In this document: positions 1 to 6,293 of the stretch, one piece after another
How the letters are laid out: each line of letters begins with the position of its first letter
Position numbering within the stretch: the first letter of the stretch is position 1
From: Candidatus Sericytochromatia bacterium
GTDB taxonomy: Bacteria > Cyanobacteriota > Sericytochromatia > JACMPN01
Reading direction: 5' to 3'
Length of the DNA: 8,772 nt
NCBI GenBank assembly: GCA_014377495.1
Contig: JACMPN010000112.1
Coordinates: forward strand, 1 to 8,772
Program-made: the position numbers and the translations under genes
Notes under the pieces: generated by a model
The model's database searches: none
What the model was told of the DNA's origin: nothing
What the model saw: only the letters and a program-made list of their open reading frames with translations

Positions 1-243
1 GGCCGGATTCCTTTAGTCGGGCACCGTTTTGGGCGGTGCGGCCGCAGAAGAACCTTCCCAGGCTAGCATCGGCCTTCATGACAGGGCAAGACGGGGCGGA
101 CAGCCTCTGAAGCAGCAACCCGAACAACGAGACCGGCGTTGCCCGGCACCGACAGATCGCCGAGGCCCCGACCCAGAGGCGGGGCCGTGTCGCCGGTCTT
201 GGCCACACCGGGCACGGCCGGCAGCGCTCGCGTGATTGCCTGA
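1..243. other. Unassigned sequence upstream of the MarR fragment
   Basis: No gene could be recognised here on either strand. Open frames exist on both strands but match no family I know. The minus-strand frame between about 70 and 240 reads as Ala/Val/Gly/Pro-rich protein without a recognisable motif, and it runs antisense into the MarR fragment. The stretch may hold the lost N-terminal part of the MarR gene or the edge of a neighbouring broken gene. Confidence 0.4.
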
Positions 244-519
244 TCGACCCTGTGGGACAGGGCGGAGACGGAGCGCTGTGCACTGACGACGCCCGAGGCG
301 ATGCGCCTGCAGCAGTTGCGCTTTGACGGGGGCTTGCCGATCAGCCGGTTGGCCAGTTTGCTGGCCTGCGATGCGTCCAACGTGACGGGGCTCGTCGACC
401 GCCTCGGGTCCCGGGGACTGATCCTCCGTCGGGAAGGCGCCCATGACCGGCGGGTCACAGAGATCTTTTTGACCCCGGCCGGTCTCGATCTGCGGACTGA
501 CCTGAAACTGGAGTTTTAG
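244..519 (+). pseudogene. MarR-family transcriptional regulator, fragment (winged-helix core only)
   Basis: The open frame after the TGA at 241-243 encodes the DNA-binding core of a MarR-family repressor. Seen in order are a helix with LTTPEAMRLQQL, then LPISRLASLLACDASNVTG (helix-turn-helix), LVDRLGSRGLI, the wing with the family-typical DRR, and LTPAG at the end of the wing. MarR proteins are usually about 140-150 residues with N- and C-terminal dimerisation helices. Here the frame closes upstream just before the core, and it ends about 10 residues after LTPAG, so both dimerisation parts are missing. An ATG at 301 could start a 72-residue product, but it lies inside the domain and has no clear ribosome binding site. 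The family is clear. The pseudogene call is an inference from the missing ends. Confidence 0.75.
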
Positions 520-719
520 CGGCGTCCGACCGCGTGTCCTGATGTTCGGCCTGGGCGCCCGCCAGGGATGAATTATCAAGCGGTGAAACGCATTTGACCC
601 CTTTCACCGGTATGATCCCTGGTGAGCTGGATCGTGAAGGCGATTGTTCAGGGTGCCGCCAAACGCACGCCTTGTTCTTCGTGCCAGCCGACCGTATCGG
701 ATTGGGGAGAACGCAGCGC

Positions 720-1601
720 ATGATGCGACCACGGTATGTGTTGGGTGGGTTGATAGCCGTGACTCTGGCCATGGCCGGGATGGGCGGGATCCCTGTCGCT
801 GCGGCGCCGTCAGCCAAAGAGCTGACGACGGCCCGTCCCCCTGTCGCGACGGCACCCGCCGGGACGCTGGTCATCGCCGGAGGCGGGGCGTTGCCGCCGG
901 ACGTCTTCAAGGCGTTCGTCGAGGCTGCCGGTGGCCGTGGTGCCCGCATCGCCGTCCTGCCCGTGGCGTCCGGTGTCCCCGATGAGAGCATCGAGGCGTT
1001 GCGCAAACCCTTGACCGAGCTTGGCGCAGTGCTCGTCCCGATCCGCCTCACCGATCGGGCTTCCGCTGCGGATGCCGGCCGGTTGGCCGTGCTTGCCTCG
1101 TGCACGGGCTTCTGGTTCACCGGCGGCGACCAGAACCGCATCGGCGATCTCGTCGTCGGCACGCCGCTGCACGAGACCCTGTGGGCCAAGTATCGGGCGG
1201 GCGGCGTCATCGGCGGTACGTCGGCCGGGGCTGCGGCGATGAGCCAGATCATGCTCACGGGCGATGGCGATCTGGGCGAGACGGCGCCCGGGACTTTCAA
1301 GACCCGCGAAGGACTTGGCTTTTTGACCGGGTGTATCGTCGATCAGCACTTTCTGCGCCGCTCCCGCGAAAATCGCCTGTTGTCGCTGATCCAGGATCAT
1401 CCGGACCTGTTCGGCGTGGGCATCGACGAAGAGACGGCTTTCGTGGTCCATCATGGTCAGGGCTCGGTCGTCGGGCGCCGGAAGGTTTTGGTCTTCGATC
1501 CCCGGATGGCCAAGGCGAGTGCCGGCACGGTGTGGGACCTGCGCCTGCACCTGATGGGGGTGGGGCAGACCCTCGATCTCACCTCACGCCGTCCCCAGTA
1601 A
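720..1601 (+). CDS. cphB: Cyanophycinase (peptidase S51) with export signal
   Basis: A serine exopeptidase that releases beta-Asp-Arg dipeptides from the storage polymer cyanophycin. From the ATG at 720 it is 293 residues. The N-terminus (MMRPR, then a hydrophobic stretch to about residue 30 ending AAAPSA) looks like a Sec signal peptide, so the enzyme probably acts outside the cytoplasm, as the CphE-type enzymes do. Landmarks are FTGGDQ (133-138), the nucleophile elbow GTSAGA with Ser168, DQHF with His210, and GIDEETA with Glu237. The spacings 168-210-237 equal those I recall for the Ser132-His174-Glu201 triad of Synechocystis CphB. The dipeptide-binding residues Asp, Gln and three Arg also fall in register (208, 209, 214, 216, 219). 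The start is set by GGGGAG at 704-709. An in-frame start at 594 would bury the signal peptide. No cyanophycin synthetase is nearby. Confidence 0.9.
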   Translation: MMRPRYVLGGLIAVTLAMAGMGGIPVAAAPSAKELTTARPPVATAPAGTLVIAGGGALPPDVFKAFVEAAGGRGARIAVLPVASGVPDESIEALRKPLTELGAVLVPIRLTDRASAADAGRLAVLASCTGFWFTGGDQNRIGDLVVGTPLHETLWAKYRAGGVIGGTSAGAAAMSQIMLTGDGDLGETAPGTFKTREGLGFLTGCIVDQHFLRRSRENRLLSLIQDHPDLFGVGIDEETAFVVHHGQGSVVGRRKVLVFDPRMAKASAGTVWDLRLHLMGVGQTLDLTSRRPQ

Positions 1602-1612
1602 GGCTCGCCAAG

Positions 1613-1633
1613 GCGGCCGGCAGCGTCGGCCGC
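1613..1633 (+). terminator. GC-rich hairpin after the cyanophycinase gene
   Basis: GCGGCCG (1613-1619) is followed by its exact complement CGGCCGC (1627-1633). A G-U and a C-G pair extend the stem to nine pairs around a three-base loop. It begins 12 bases after the stop codon. There is no T-run behind it, so it is at best a weak or Rho-assisted terminator or an mRNA 3'-end stabiliser. Confidence 0.4.
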
Positions 1634-1699
1634 ACGTCGCCCGATTGTCTGCGGATGGCCTGTGCCGGCGGATGTTTCGGTGCAGTCAATCAGCCGGAA

Positions 1700-1738
1700 C
1701 GGTAGTAAATTGACCATATTAAAGCTACGTTTGTTGCA
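1700..1738 (+). promoter_or_regulatory. AT-rich promoter-like stretch before the small exported protein gene
   Basis: This is one of the few AT-rich stretches in the window. It contains TTGACC at 1710-1715, which resembles a -35 box, and CATATTAAAG just after it. No well-spaced -10 box follows TTGACC, so the exact promoter elements cannot be fixed. Confidence 0.3.
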
Positions 1739-1750
1739 AAAGAGGTTTCT

Positions 1751-2170
1751 GTGCCCGTGCCCTCCCTGCTGCTCGCAGCCACCACCGTGATTCTGACGGC
1801 GGCCAGTGCCCACACCGCCGTGCCAGCTACTCACCAAAGCCCGGCCATCGCCCCGCACGCCAGTTTCATGCTGGCCGCCGAGCCCAAGGCCGACGGGATT
1901 TTCGCCAAGATCCTCGGGTCCACCTGGGTGATGCTCAAGCCCGGCACGGACGTGCCGTCTGGCGAGATCCACGAATTCACCAAGACCGAAATGGTCGTGT
2001 CCGACAAGGACATCGGTCCGATGGCCCTGCCGCTGGAGTACGGTGAGGAAACCGACACGACCCTCGTTATCAAGGCCATGGGCGACTCGATGATCCTCAG
2101 ATTCGACGGCGACAAGTTGCAGGCGATCGATTCAAAGGGCGTCGTGCACAACACCTACACGCGCAAGTAA
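1751..2170 (+). CDS. Small exported protein of unknown function
   Basis: I do not recognise a family. The 139-residue product begins with a hydrophobic stretch (MPVPSLLLAATTVILTAASA) typical of a signal peptide, although it has no Lys or Arg in the n-region, which is unusual. The mature part, after about residue 23, is polar with alternating charged and hydrophobic residues (TWVMLKPG, EIHEFTKTEMVV, TTLVIKAMGDSMILRF, DKLQAID). This suggests a small beta-sheet domain of the lipocalin/beta-barrel kind, which is inference only. The GTG at 1751 is the most likely start because AGAGG at 1741-1745 precedes it and a TAA closes the frame at 1706-1708. A second GTG at 1757 is possible. The gene has its own terminator at 2203-2248 and lies 149 bases after the cyanophycinase gene, so it is probably a separate unit. 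Confidence 0.7.
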   Translation: MPVPSLLLAATTVILTAASAHTAVPATHQSPAIAPHASFMLAAEPKADGIFAKILGSTWVMLKPGTDVPSGEIHEFTKTEMVVSDKDIGPMALPLEYGEETDTTLVIKAMGDSMILRFDGDKLQAIDSKGVVHNTYTRK

Positions 2171-2202
2171 GCTACGACCCAGCTGTTCAGGGACAACCCG
2201 AC

Positions 2203-2248
2203 ATCCCTTAAGTTCAAGCAATTGTGTGCCTGATCTTAAGGGATTTTT
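2203..2248 (+). terminator. Intrinsic terminator after the small exported protein gene
   Basis: ATCCCTTAAG (2203-2212) pairs perfectly with CTTAAGGGAT (2235-2244), and a run of five T follows (2244-2248). The 22-base loop folds further: 2214-2216 pairs with 2231-2233, and 2218-2220 with 2227-2229, with one mismatch between them. It lies 32 bases after the TAA of the upstream gene. The stem plus T-run is the standard Rho-independent form. Confidence 0.75.
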
Positions 2249-2352
2249 CACAAGGATCATTCGGCGGTTTCTGATACCAAGGCAATGGTGCCGTGTGGCG
2301 GTTTTGCCGGGTCATTGCACGGTAACGGCTGTACAGCAGAGGAGCGCAGCCG

Positions 2353-2556
2353 ATGGCCGATCGTCGCCCCCTGTCGCTGTTGGCATGCATGGCTGGACTG
2401 ATGATCCCTCTAGCTGCTCGCGGCCAGTCGCCGCCGCTCACCTCCCCGCCCATATCCAGGCCAACTTACGTGATCATGCGATTGCGTGGGCGGGTCGTTT
2501 CCGTGATAGCGCGTGTTGTGTGTTTGCGCGATGACATGAACTGGCTGGTACTGTGA
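2353..2556 (+). CDS. Possible small exported peptide (or 5' end of a broken gene)
   Basis: This is a 67-residue frame starting at an ATG with a good ribosome binding site (AGAGGAG, 2338-2344, eight bases before the start). Residues 1-25 (MADRRPLSLLACMAGLMIPL, then AARGQ) have the charged n-region, hydrophobic core and small-residue end of a Sec signal peptide. The remaining 40 residues are Pro-rich, then basic and hydrophobic (RLRGRVVSVIARVV), without a known motif. The reading frame overlaps another frame that shows an 11-residue periodicity from 2436 on. One explanation is that the signal peptide once continued into that frame and a frameshift separated them. Whether any product is made is uncertain. 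Confidence 0.35.
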   Translation: MADRRPLSLLACMAGLMIPLAARGQSPPLTSPPISRPTYVIMRLRGRVVSVIARVVCLRDDMNWLVL

Positions 2557-2672
2557 TCGCGTGCTTCCGTGACAATGCGTTTGCATCTGCCTGTCAGGCA
2601 ATGGCGGGGCTGCAGGACACGCTGTCGGCCGTCGGAATGGGCGTTGTGACAGTAGCGGAAGCCTCACATTGA
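2436..2672 (+). pseudogene. Disrupted frame with 11-residue (33-nt) helical periodicity
   Basis: In the frame that includes position 2469, successive 33-nt units can be laid out from 2436. Their translations are AHLPAHIQANL, RDHAIAWAGRF, RDSACCVFAR-stop, HELAGTVIACF, RDNAFASACQA and MAGLQDTLSAV. RD-x-A recurs at 2469, 2502 and 2568, and most units end in Leu, Phe or Val. At the DNA level 2469-2487 and 2568-2586 match at about 15 of 19 bases. The composition (Ala-rich, hydrophobic every 3-4 residues) fits an amphipathic alpha-helix or hendecad coiled coil. A TGA at 2532-2534 interrupts it where a hydrophobic residue is expected, and a second TGA at 2670-2672 ends it. No start codon in this frame has a convincing ribosome binding site. 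This is a pattern-based reading and may be a decayed gene or chance. Confidence 0.3.
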
Positions 2673-2796
2673 CCCATCTGACTCAGACGCTGCGCTGATG
2701 TCGAGTGCTTCCGACCCGGCCAACCCTGTGCGTTGGCGGCCGACATCCGAGGGCCTGGCCGCCAACCTGACTGTGCACCTGGTCATGCACAAACCC

Positions 2797-3041
2797 TTGA
2801 ACGTGCCGGCTGGATGACCCTGTTGAAGGCCAGCGCCTTTGAACTGCTCGCCTTGCGATCCTAAGACGGCGAGTTGGGGGGCTGGGCCATCGAGCCGCGG
2901 CGGGACGGCCATATCCGGCATGAGACGTTGCGCCTGACTCCGCACGGTGTGCTGATCGATGCCGTCAGGTCCTGTGCCGAGTCGCCACGTTATCCGCTTG
3001 GGACGGACGTCCAAGTCGCCCGCTCACTGCTCTCGGCCTGA
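2797..3041 (+). pseudogene. C-terminal part of an unrecognised gene, broken by an internal TAA
   Basis: The frame ending at the TGA 3039-3041 reads as ordinary soluble protein: LERAGWMTLLKASAFELLAL, RS, a TAA (2862-2864), then DGELGGWAIEPRRDG, HIRHETLRLTPHG, VLIDAVRSCAESPRYPLGTD, VQVARSLLSA. The text on both sides of the TAA is equally protein-like and in the same frame, so a single base change may have created the stop. Upstream of about 2797 the frame becomes Cys/Arg/Gln-rich and unconvincing, so the 5' part is lost or shifted. I do not recognise the family. A loose likeness of the PRYPLGTD stretch to PhnH C-termini was too weak to use. The alternative minus-strand frame over the same interval has poorer composition. 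Confidence 0.4.
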
Positions 3042-3058
3042 TGACGCCATCAATCGGT

Positions 3059-4294
3059 TTAGTGCTGCTTGCGAAACCGGGCATAGAGCCGCTTGAGGTT
3101 GTCTTTGGGGGCGGCGTAGAAATCGGCCGGGGCCAGGTCGATCCAGGCGGCGTCCGGTGGCGTGATCCGGATGTGGCCGGCATAGGCCGTGATCTCGGCG
3201 ACGACGGGTTTCGGGCTGGCATCAGCCCGCCATAGTCCGAAGTGGCGCTCGTGAACGGCCTGCTCAAACGGCGGCTGATCCCAAAGCGCCTGTGCATAGT
3301 CGGCGTAGCACCAGAGGAGGGCCCCCGTGGATCCGCCCGTGTGCAGGGCTTTCAGGGCGCGACCGACGTAGGCGGCCGCTGCCAATTCGTCGACCAGCAT
3401 GGCCTGCATGGGTTCGCTGTACTGCTGTTGGACTGGATCGCCCGGACGACGGGTCGGCAGGCCGAACTCGGCGAACAGCACCTCGGCGCCACCGCCCAAC
3501 CACCGGGTGATCGCCGCCAGGAATGGCAATAACAGCTCGTCGGTGGGTCCGGCCGACCAGTCGGCATAGATGGGGTAGCCGTGCATGCAGAGAAAGTCAC
3601 AATGGGCGGCTGCTTCAGCCGGACCGATGCCCCGATCTTCTTCGAGGTCCTCCATGTGCAGCCCGATCGTGATCCGGGCCGTCGGATCGGCAGCCCGGAT
3701 GGCGCCCGTGATCCGGGCCAGCCAAGCTAAGCCCGCCTCCCGGCTAGGCGGGATCACGCAATTCGAGTTTTCGTTCCCCAGGTCCCATGCCCACAGGGCC
3801 GGATGGCCCTTGAGGGCCTCGGCGGCTGTATGGGCCAGCAGCACTTGGGAGGCGAGCACCGTCTCGTCGGTGAACCAGTTGAGCAGGCCGGCCGTCACCG
3901 ACGCACCGCCGGCGATGATCCGGAAGCGTTTGTCCCCGTCGCTGCCCCCCAGTGCCCAGGCGGGGATCCAGTTGACACCACTCATGTGGCCCGTGAACAG
4001 GGTGGGCATCAGCTGGATCCCTGCTTCAGCAGCCAGATCCGCCAGGCAGACGAGGTGGCCGAGCGCCGTCGCATCGACGGTCATCGGCTGGGGTTGGAAG
4101 TCCTCCCACAGCAGAAAGAGCCGGACGGAGTCGCAGCCGGCCTGTCGCATGCGGGCAAAATCCGTCGCGGCGGCCGCCAGGTCCATCTGCTGCCACCAGC
4201 CCATGGCCGATTGGGCTGGCCAGTAATTGACGCCCAGACGGAAGGACGCCGCATCCAAAGCGGCCGAGCGGGGCAACGTGTCTGGCTCTGGCAA
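3059..4294 (-). CDS. Cytoplasmic GH5-like (cellulase/mannanase clan) glycoside hydrolase
   Basis: A 411-residue protein, read as a TIM-barrel retaining glycosidase of the GH5/clan A type. Supporting motifs in barrel order are FRLGVNYWP (18-26), SVRLFLLWEDFQP (56-68), TLFTGHMSGVNWIP (98-111), ALWAWDLGNENSN (166-178) with the putative acid/base Glu175, HGYPIY (238-243), EVLFAEFGLPT (271-281) with the putative nucleophile Glu276, and GALLWCYADY (324-333). The strand-end Asn-Glu and later Glu at this spacing are the clan signature. There is no signal peptide, so it would act on imported oligosaccharides or glycosides inside the cell. The substrate cannot be read from the sequence. The start is TTG, fixed by the ribosome binding site at 4303-4308. 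No transporter or other sugar gene accompanies it. Confidence 0.8.
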   Translation of the reverse strand: MPEPDTLPRSAALDAASFRLGVNYWPAQSAMGWWQQMDLAAAATDFARMRQAGCDSVRLFLLWEDFQPQPMTVDATALGHLVCLADLAAEAGIQLMPTLFTGHMSGVNWIPAWALGGSDGDKRFRIIAGGASVTAGLLNWFTDETVLASQVLLAHTAAEALKGHPALWAWDLGNENSNCVIPPSREAGLAWLARITGAIRAADPTARITIGLHMEDLEEDRGIGPAEAAAHCDFLCMHGYPIYADWSAGPTDELLLPFLAAITRWLGGGAEVLFAEFGLPTRRPGDPVQQQYSEPMQAMLVDELAAAAYVGRALKALHTGGSTGALLWCYADYAQALWDQPPFEQAVHERHFGLWRADASPKPVVAEITAYAGHIRITPPDAAWIDLAPADFYAAPKDNLKRLYARFRKQH

Positions 4295-4302
4295 GGCGGG
4301 TG

Positions 4303-4308
4303 CCCCTC
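4303..4308 (-). promoter_or_regulatory. Ribosome binding site fixing the TTG start of the glycosidase
   Basis: GAGGGG on the minus strand lies eight bases before TTG at 4294-4292. It is the only well-placed site, so it decides for the rare TTG start over later in-frame candidates. Confidence 0.6.
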
Positions 4309-4335
4309 AATGACCGCATGGTCGGTGGTGGCGGT

Positions 4336-4348
4336 CGGGAGTCTCCCG
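4336..4348. promoter_or_regulatory. Short palindrome upstream of the glycosidase gene
   Basis: CGGGA-GTC-TCCCG is a perfect 5-bp inverted repeat with a three-base centre, about 42 bases upstream of the glycosidase start. It could be part of an operator or a small hairpin in the leader. It is short enough in GC-rich DNA to be chance. Confidence 0.2.
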
Positions 4349-4458
4349 GATGTTAGCAGCGTCACCGGCAGAACGGTTCGGGCTCGTTGCCCGGCGCTTG
4401 GTTTGCAGTCAAGCCAGGGTGAGGATCCCCGCACGGTCACAACGGATTGTGTGCCCCG

Positions 4459-4775
4459 GTGACGGACGCCTTGGGTCGTGGTCCGCTGACTGGCGACGTG
4501 TACGTCTTCGTCGGCAAGGATCGTCGGGGTGCCAAAGTCCTGTATTGGGACGGCCCCGGCATAACGGGGTGGCCCAACCCCGTCACGACGGGGCCCAGCG
4601 AGCACGTACGATCGATCTGGTCCATGTGGAAGCGCGGACGGCCCACGTCCGGCCCAAGCTGCTCGCCCCCGCCAAGTGCTGCACGTCTGCGAATCTTCCG
4701 GTCATCGCCCCTATGCCGTAGCCAGGCCCGTGAGTGCCGACGACGCTGACGCCTACCGGCGTTTCCCGCTGTACG
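4459..4775 (+). mobile_element. IS66-family insertion sequence remnant (tnpB and tnpC fragments)
   Basis: Two fused fragments of IS66 genes. In the frame of 4465, residues DALGRGPLTGDVYVFVGK, then DRRGAKVLYWDGPG, match the core of the accessory protein TnpB (Orf2), whose hallmark is a GxxFVF.GrRgdrvKiLyWDgdG pattern. This part ends near 4600. In the next frame (4608-4718) IDLVHVEARTAHVRPKL, then APAKCCTSANLPVIAPMP, resembles the Cys-containing central segment of the IS66 transposase, and the 4723-4775 stretch (DAYRRFPLYG) resembles its following KY..lPLYR part in a shifted frame. The N-terminus of TnpB, the start of TnpC, the catalytic DDE region and the terminal inverted repeats are absent or not visible. 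The element is therefore a decayed, internally deleted relic. The TnpB identification is firmer than the TnpC one. Confidence 0.6.
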
Positions 4776-4857
4776 GAATATGCCTGATCCTGCTGCCATC
4801 TGATGCATTCAGCGGTATGGTGGCGTGCGTCGCCATGTGACTTTGCCGGGGGATGCC

Positions 4858-5166
4858 GTGAACAAACAGGTTTTTCTCTACGTCCAGGATGCGTCCGGTG
4901 TCATTGAGCAGGTCACCATGTTCACCGGCATCATGCAGGACAAAGGCTGGCAACCGCTGCCGGGCATTGCGCTCTGCTTCGTCCGGCCGCTCGGCGCACT
5001 CGCTCTGGATACCCTGGGTGACCAGGTGACGGCGGATGTCGAGGATGCGGCTTATCAAGCGGATTGGGCCAGGACGGTGGCCACCTTCGTCATTGCCGAC
5101 GGTGCCCCGCAGGTCGTGCCGATCGATCAGTGGAAAGTGGCGGCGTCACCGCCCGACGCCCCGTAA
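4858..5166 (+). CDS. Small hypothetical protein (102 aa)
   Basis: I do not recognise a family. The product reads as a compact soluble domain: NKQVFLYVQDASGVIEQVTM, FTGIMQDKGWQPLPGIALCF, then VRPLGALALDTLGDQVTADV and an acidic helix (EDAAYQAD) ending in WARTVATFVIADGAPQVVPI. There is no signal peptide or membrane segment. Codon third positions are strongly G/C throughout, like the intact neighbours, which supports a real gene. GTG at 4858 is preferred because GGGGGA (4848-4853) precedes it. In-frame GTG codons at 4825 and 4837 would add a few residues without a better site. Its last 40 bases overlap the 3' end of the converging methyltransferase gene. It directly follows the IS66 relic and may be cargo of the same accessory region. 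Confidence 0.6.
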   Translation: MNKQVFLYVQDASGVIEQVTMFTGIMQDKGWQPLPGIALCFVRPLGALALDTLGDQVTADVEDAAYQADWARTVATFVIADGAPQVVPIDQWKVAASPPDAP

Positions 5167-6293
5167 TCCGGCTCAGGCCGGCTATCCAAAATCGAAAAGG
5201 TCGGAGCCCGGTATACCCGCGCCAACCGGAACCCGGCGGCCATGAGGAGTCGGGTTAGTTCCGCCTCGCTGCGTTCCCGGCCTTTGTCGCAGGCGACCAT
5301 CATCTGGACGTCCGAAAGTGGACCCATGCCGGTGGGCGCATGCCGCTCGGTCACCGTCTCGACCAAAAGCAGGCGTGAAGTCCCCGTCATCGCCCGGCGA
5401 CACACCTGCAGGATGCGGACACAGGTGGGATCGTCCCAGTCATGGAGGACGTGCTTGAGCAGGTAACCATCGCAACCGGACGGCACTGTCTCGAAGAAAC
5501 TGCCGGGGATGAGTGTCACCCGATCGGCTACGCCTCGTCCGGCGAATAGGCTGGCTGCCGACTTCAACACGCCCGGATTGTCGTATAGGACGCCGGTCAG
5601 ATGCCGGTGCCGGATGAGCAATTCCGACAGCAGCGTGCCGCATCCGCCCCCCACATCGCAGAGGCGGTGGACCTCACCAAACGGATATCGCCGGGCGATC
5701 ATCGGGGCATCCCGGATGGTCAGGCCCATCATCGCCTCGGCGAATTGCGCCCGCTCTTCCGGATGGGCGTCAAAGTACGTCCAGATGCTCTGGCCATAAA
5801 CCCGCGCAAAGGCACTGTCTCCCGAGATCAGGGTTTGGTCGAAGTCCGCCCAGGCGGCGACGTTCGACCGTGAGGCGAAGTATTGGACCCATGCCCTTGT
5901 CCGCCAGGGTTTGCCGGACTTCAAGGGCTCCGACAGGCGGTTGTTGCGGAAGCGACCGTCCGGCAGAAGGTCGAAGATCCCTTTGGTGGCCAGGGCCCGC
6001 ATCGTCCGATGCAGGGCGTCGCTATCTGTGCCGGTCAGGGCGGCCAGAGAAGCGGAAGTCCGGGCCCCGTCCCCGATCAGGTCCGCCAGCCTTAATCGGG
6101 CTGCGGCCCCGATCAGCATGGTCCCGGCCAGCCCCGTGGCATGCTCGAAGAGCACCACGTCCGGCGGGACCAGGCGGTCCGCCACACGCAGCAGGGCCCG
6201 ACGCAGCCACAGCACCCCCCGGATCACGAAGCCCGGTGGGGCGTCCGGGAAAGGATGGGTCGACAGCCCCTCCTGATCGGCCTCGCTCGTCAT
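5127..6293 (-). CDS. SAM-dependent O-methyltransferase (PF00891 type)
   Basis: A 388-residue small-molecule O-methyltransferase of the class that includes plant COMT and bacterial hydroxyneurosporene or polyketide methyltransferases. The N-terminal half holds the helical dimerisation domain and winged helix (GTMLIGAAARLRLADLIGDG 57-76; LAALTGTDSDALHRTMRALA 83-102; GIFDLLPDGRFRNN 105-118). The Rossmann domain follows, with SAM motif I DVGGGCG (213-219), the acidic loop LYDNPGVL (236-243), the GYLLKHVLHDWDD block (276-288) with the likely catalytic His284, and LLLVETV (308-314). GRERSEAEL (338-346) and the closing FSILDSRP (366-373) are also family-typical. About 15 residues after that point are extra. 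The start ATG at 6293 is preceded by AGGAGG (6305-6310, 11 bases before). The substrate is unknown; no biosynthetic cluster surrounds it. It may be cotranscribed behind the L,D-transpeptidase gene. Confidence 0.85.
   Translation of the reverse strand: MTSEADQEGLSTHPFPDAPPGFVIRGVLWLRRALLRVADRLVPPDVVLFEHATGLAGTMLIGAAARLRLADLIGDGARTSASLAALTGTDSDALHRTMRALATKGIFDLLPDGRFRNNRLSEPLKSGKPWRTRAWVQYFASRSNVAAWADFDQTLISGDSAFARVYGQSIWTYFDAHPEERAQFAEAMMGLTIRDAPMIARRYPFGEVHRLCDVGGGCGTLLSELLIRHRHLTGVLYDNPGVLKSAASLFAGRGVADRVTLIPGSFFETVPSGCDGYLLKHVLHDWDDPTCVRILQVCRRAMTGTSRLLLVETVTERHAPTGMGPLSDVQMMVACDKGRERSEAELTRLLMAAGFRLARVYRAPTFSILDSRPEPDYGASGGDAATFH

Noticed and set aside
455..1550. Long minus-strand open frames opposite the cyanophycinase gene
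   Set aside because: They are antisense shadows in GC-rich DNA. The plus-strand protein has all family motifs, and the minus-strand translations have none.
2203..2244. The CTTAAG inverted repeat as an operator or recombination site
   Set aside because: Its place after a stop codon and the T-run directly behind the second arm fit an intrinsic terminator better.
2532..2672. UGA read as a sense codon, which would join the 11-residue-repeat frame
   Set aside because: Several intact genes here (the methyltransferase, mntA) appear to end normally at TGA, and the high GC content does not fit the known UGA-recoding groups. A mutation or chance frame is simpler.
2550..2700. Likeness of the 2535-2700 translation to WXG100/EspC-type secretion substrates
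   Set aside because: Only a general Ala-rich helical resemblance. There is no W-x-G motif, the frame is broken, and no type VII secretion gene is in the window.
2940..3041. PhnH-like C-terminus (PRYPLGTD resembling a PLGID motif)
   Set aside because: The match is a few residues long, the residues that follow in PhnH are missing, and there is no phosphonate gene nearby.
3585..4462. Plus-strand open frames of about 210-220 residues opposite the glycosidase gene
   Set aside because: They run antisense to a recognisable enzyme, have Ser/Arg-rich shadow-like composition and no family motif.
4437..4808. A 123-residue minus-strand frame over the IS66 relic
   Set aside because: It is very Arg-rich with no motif, while the plus strand shows the TnpB core.
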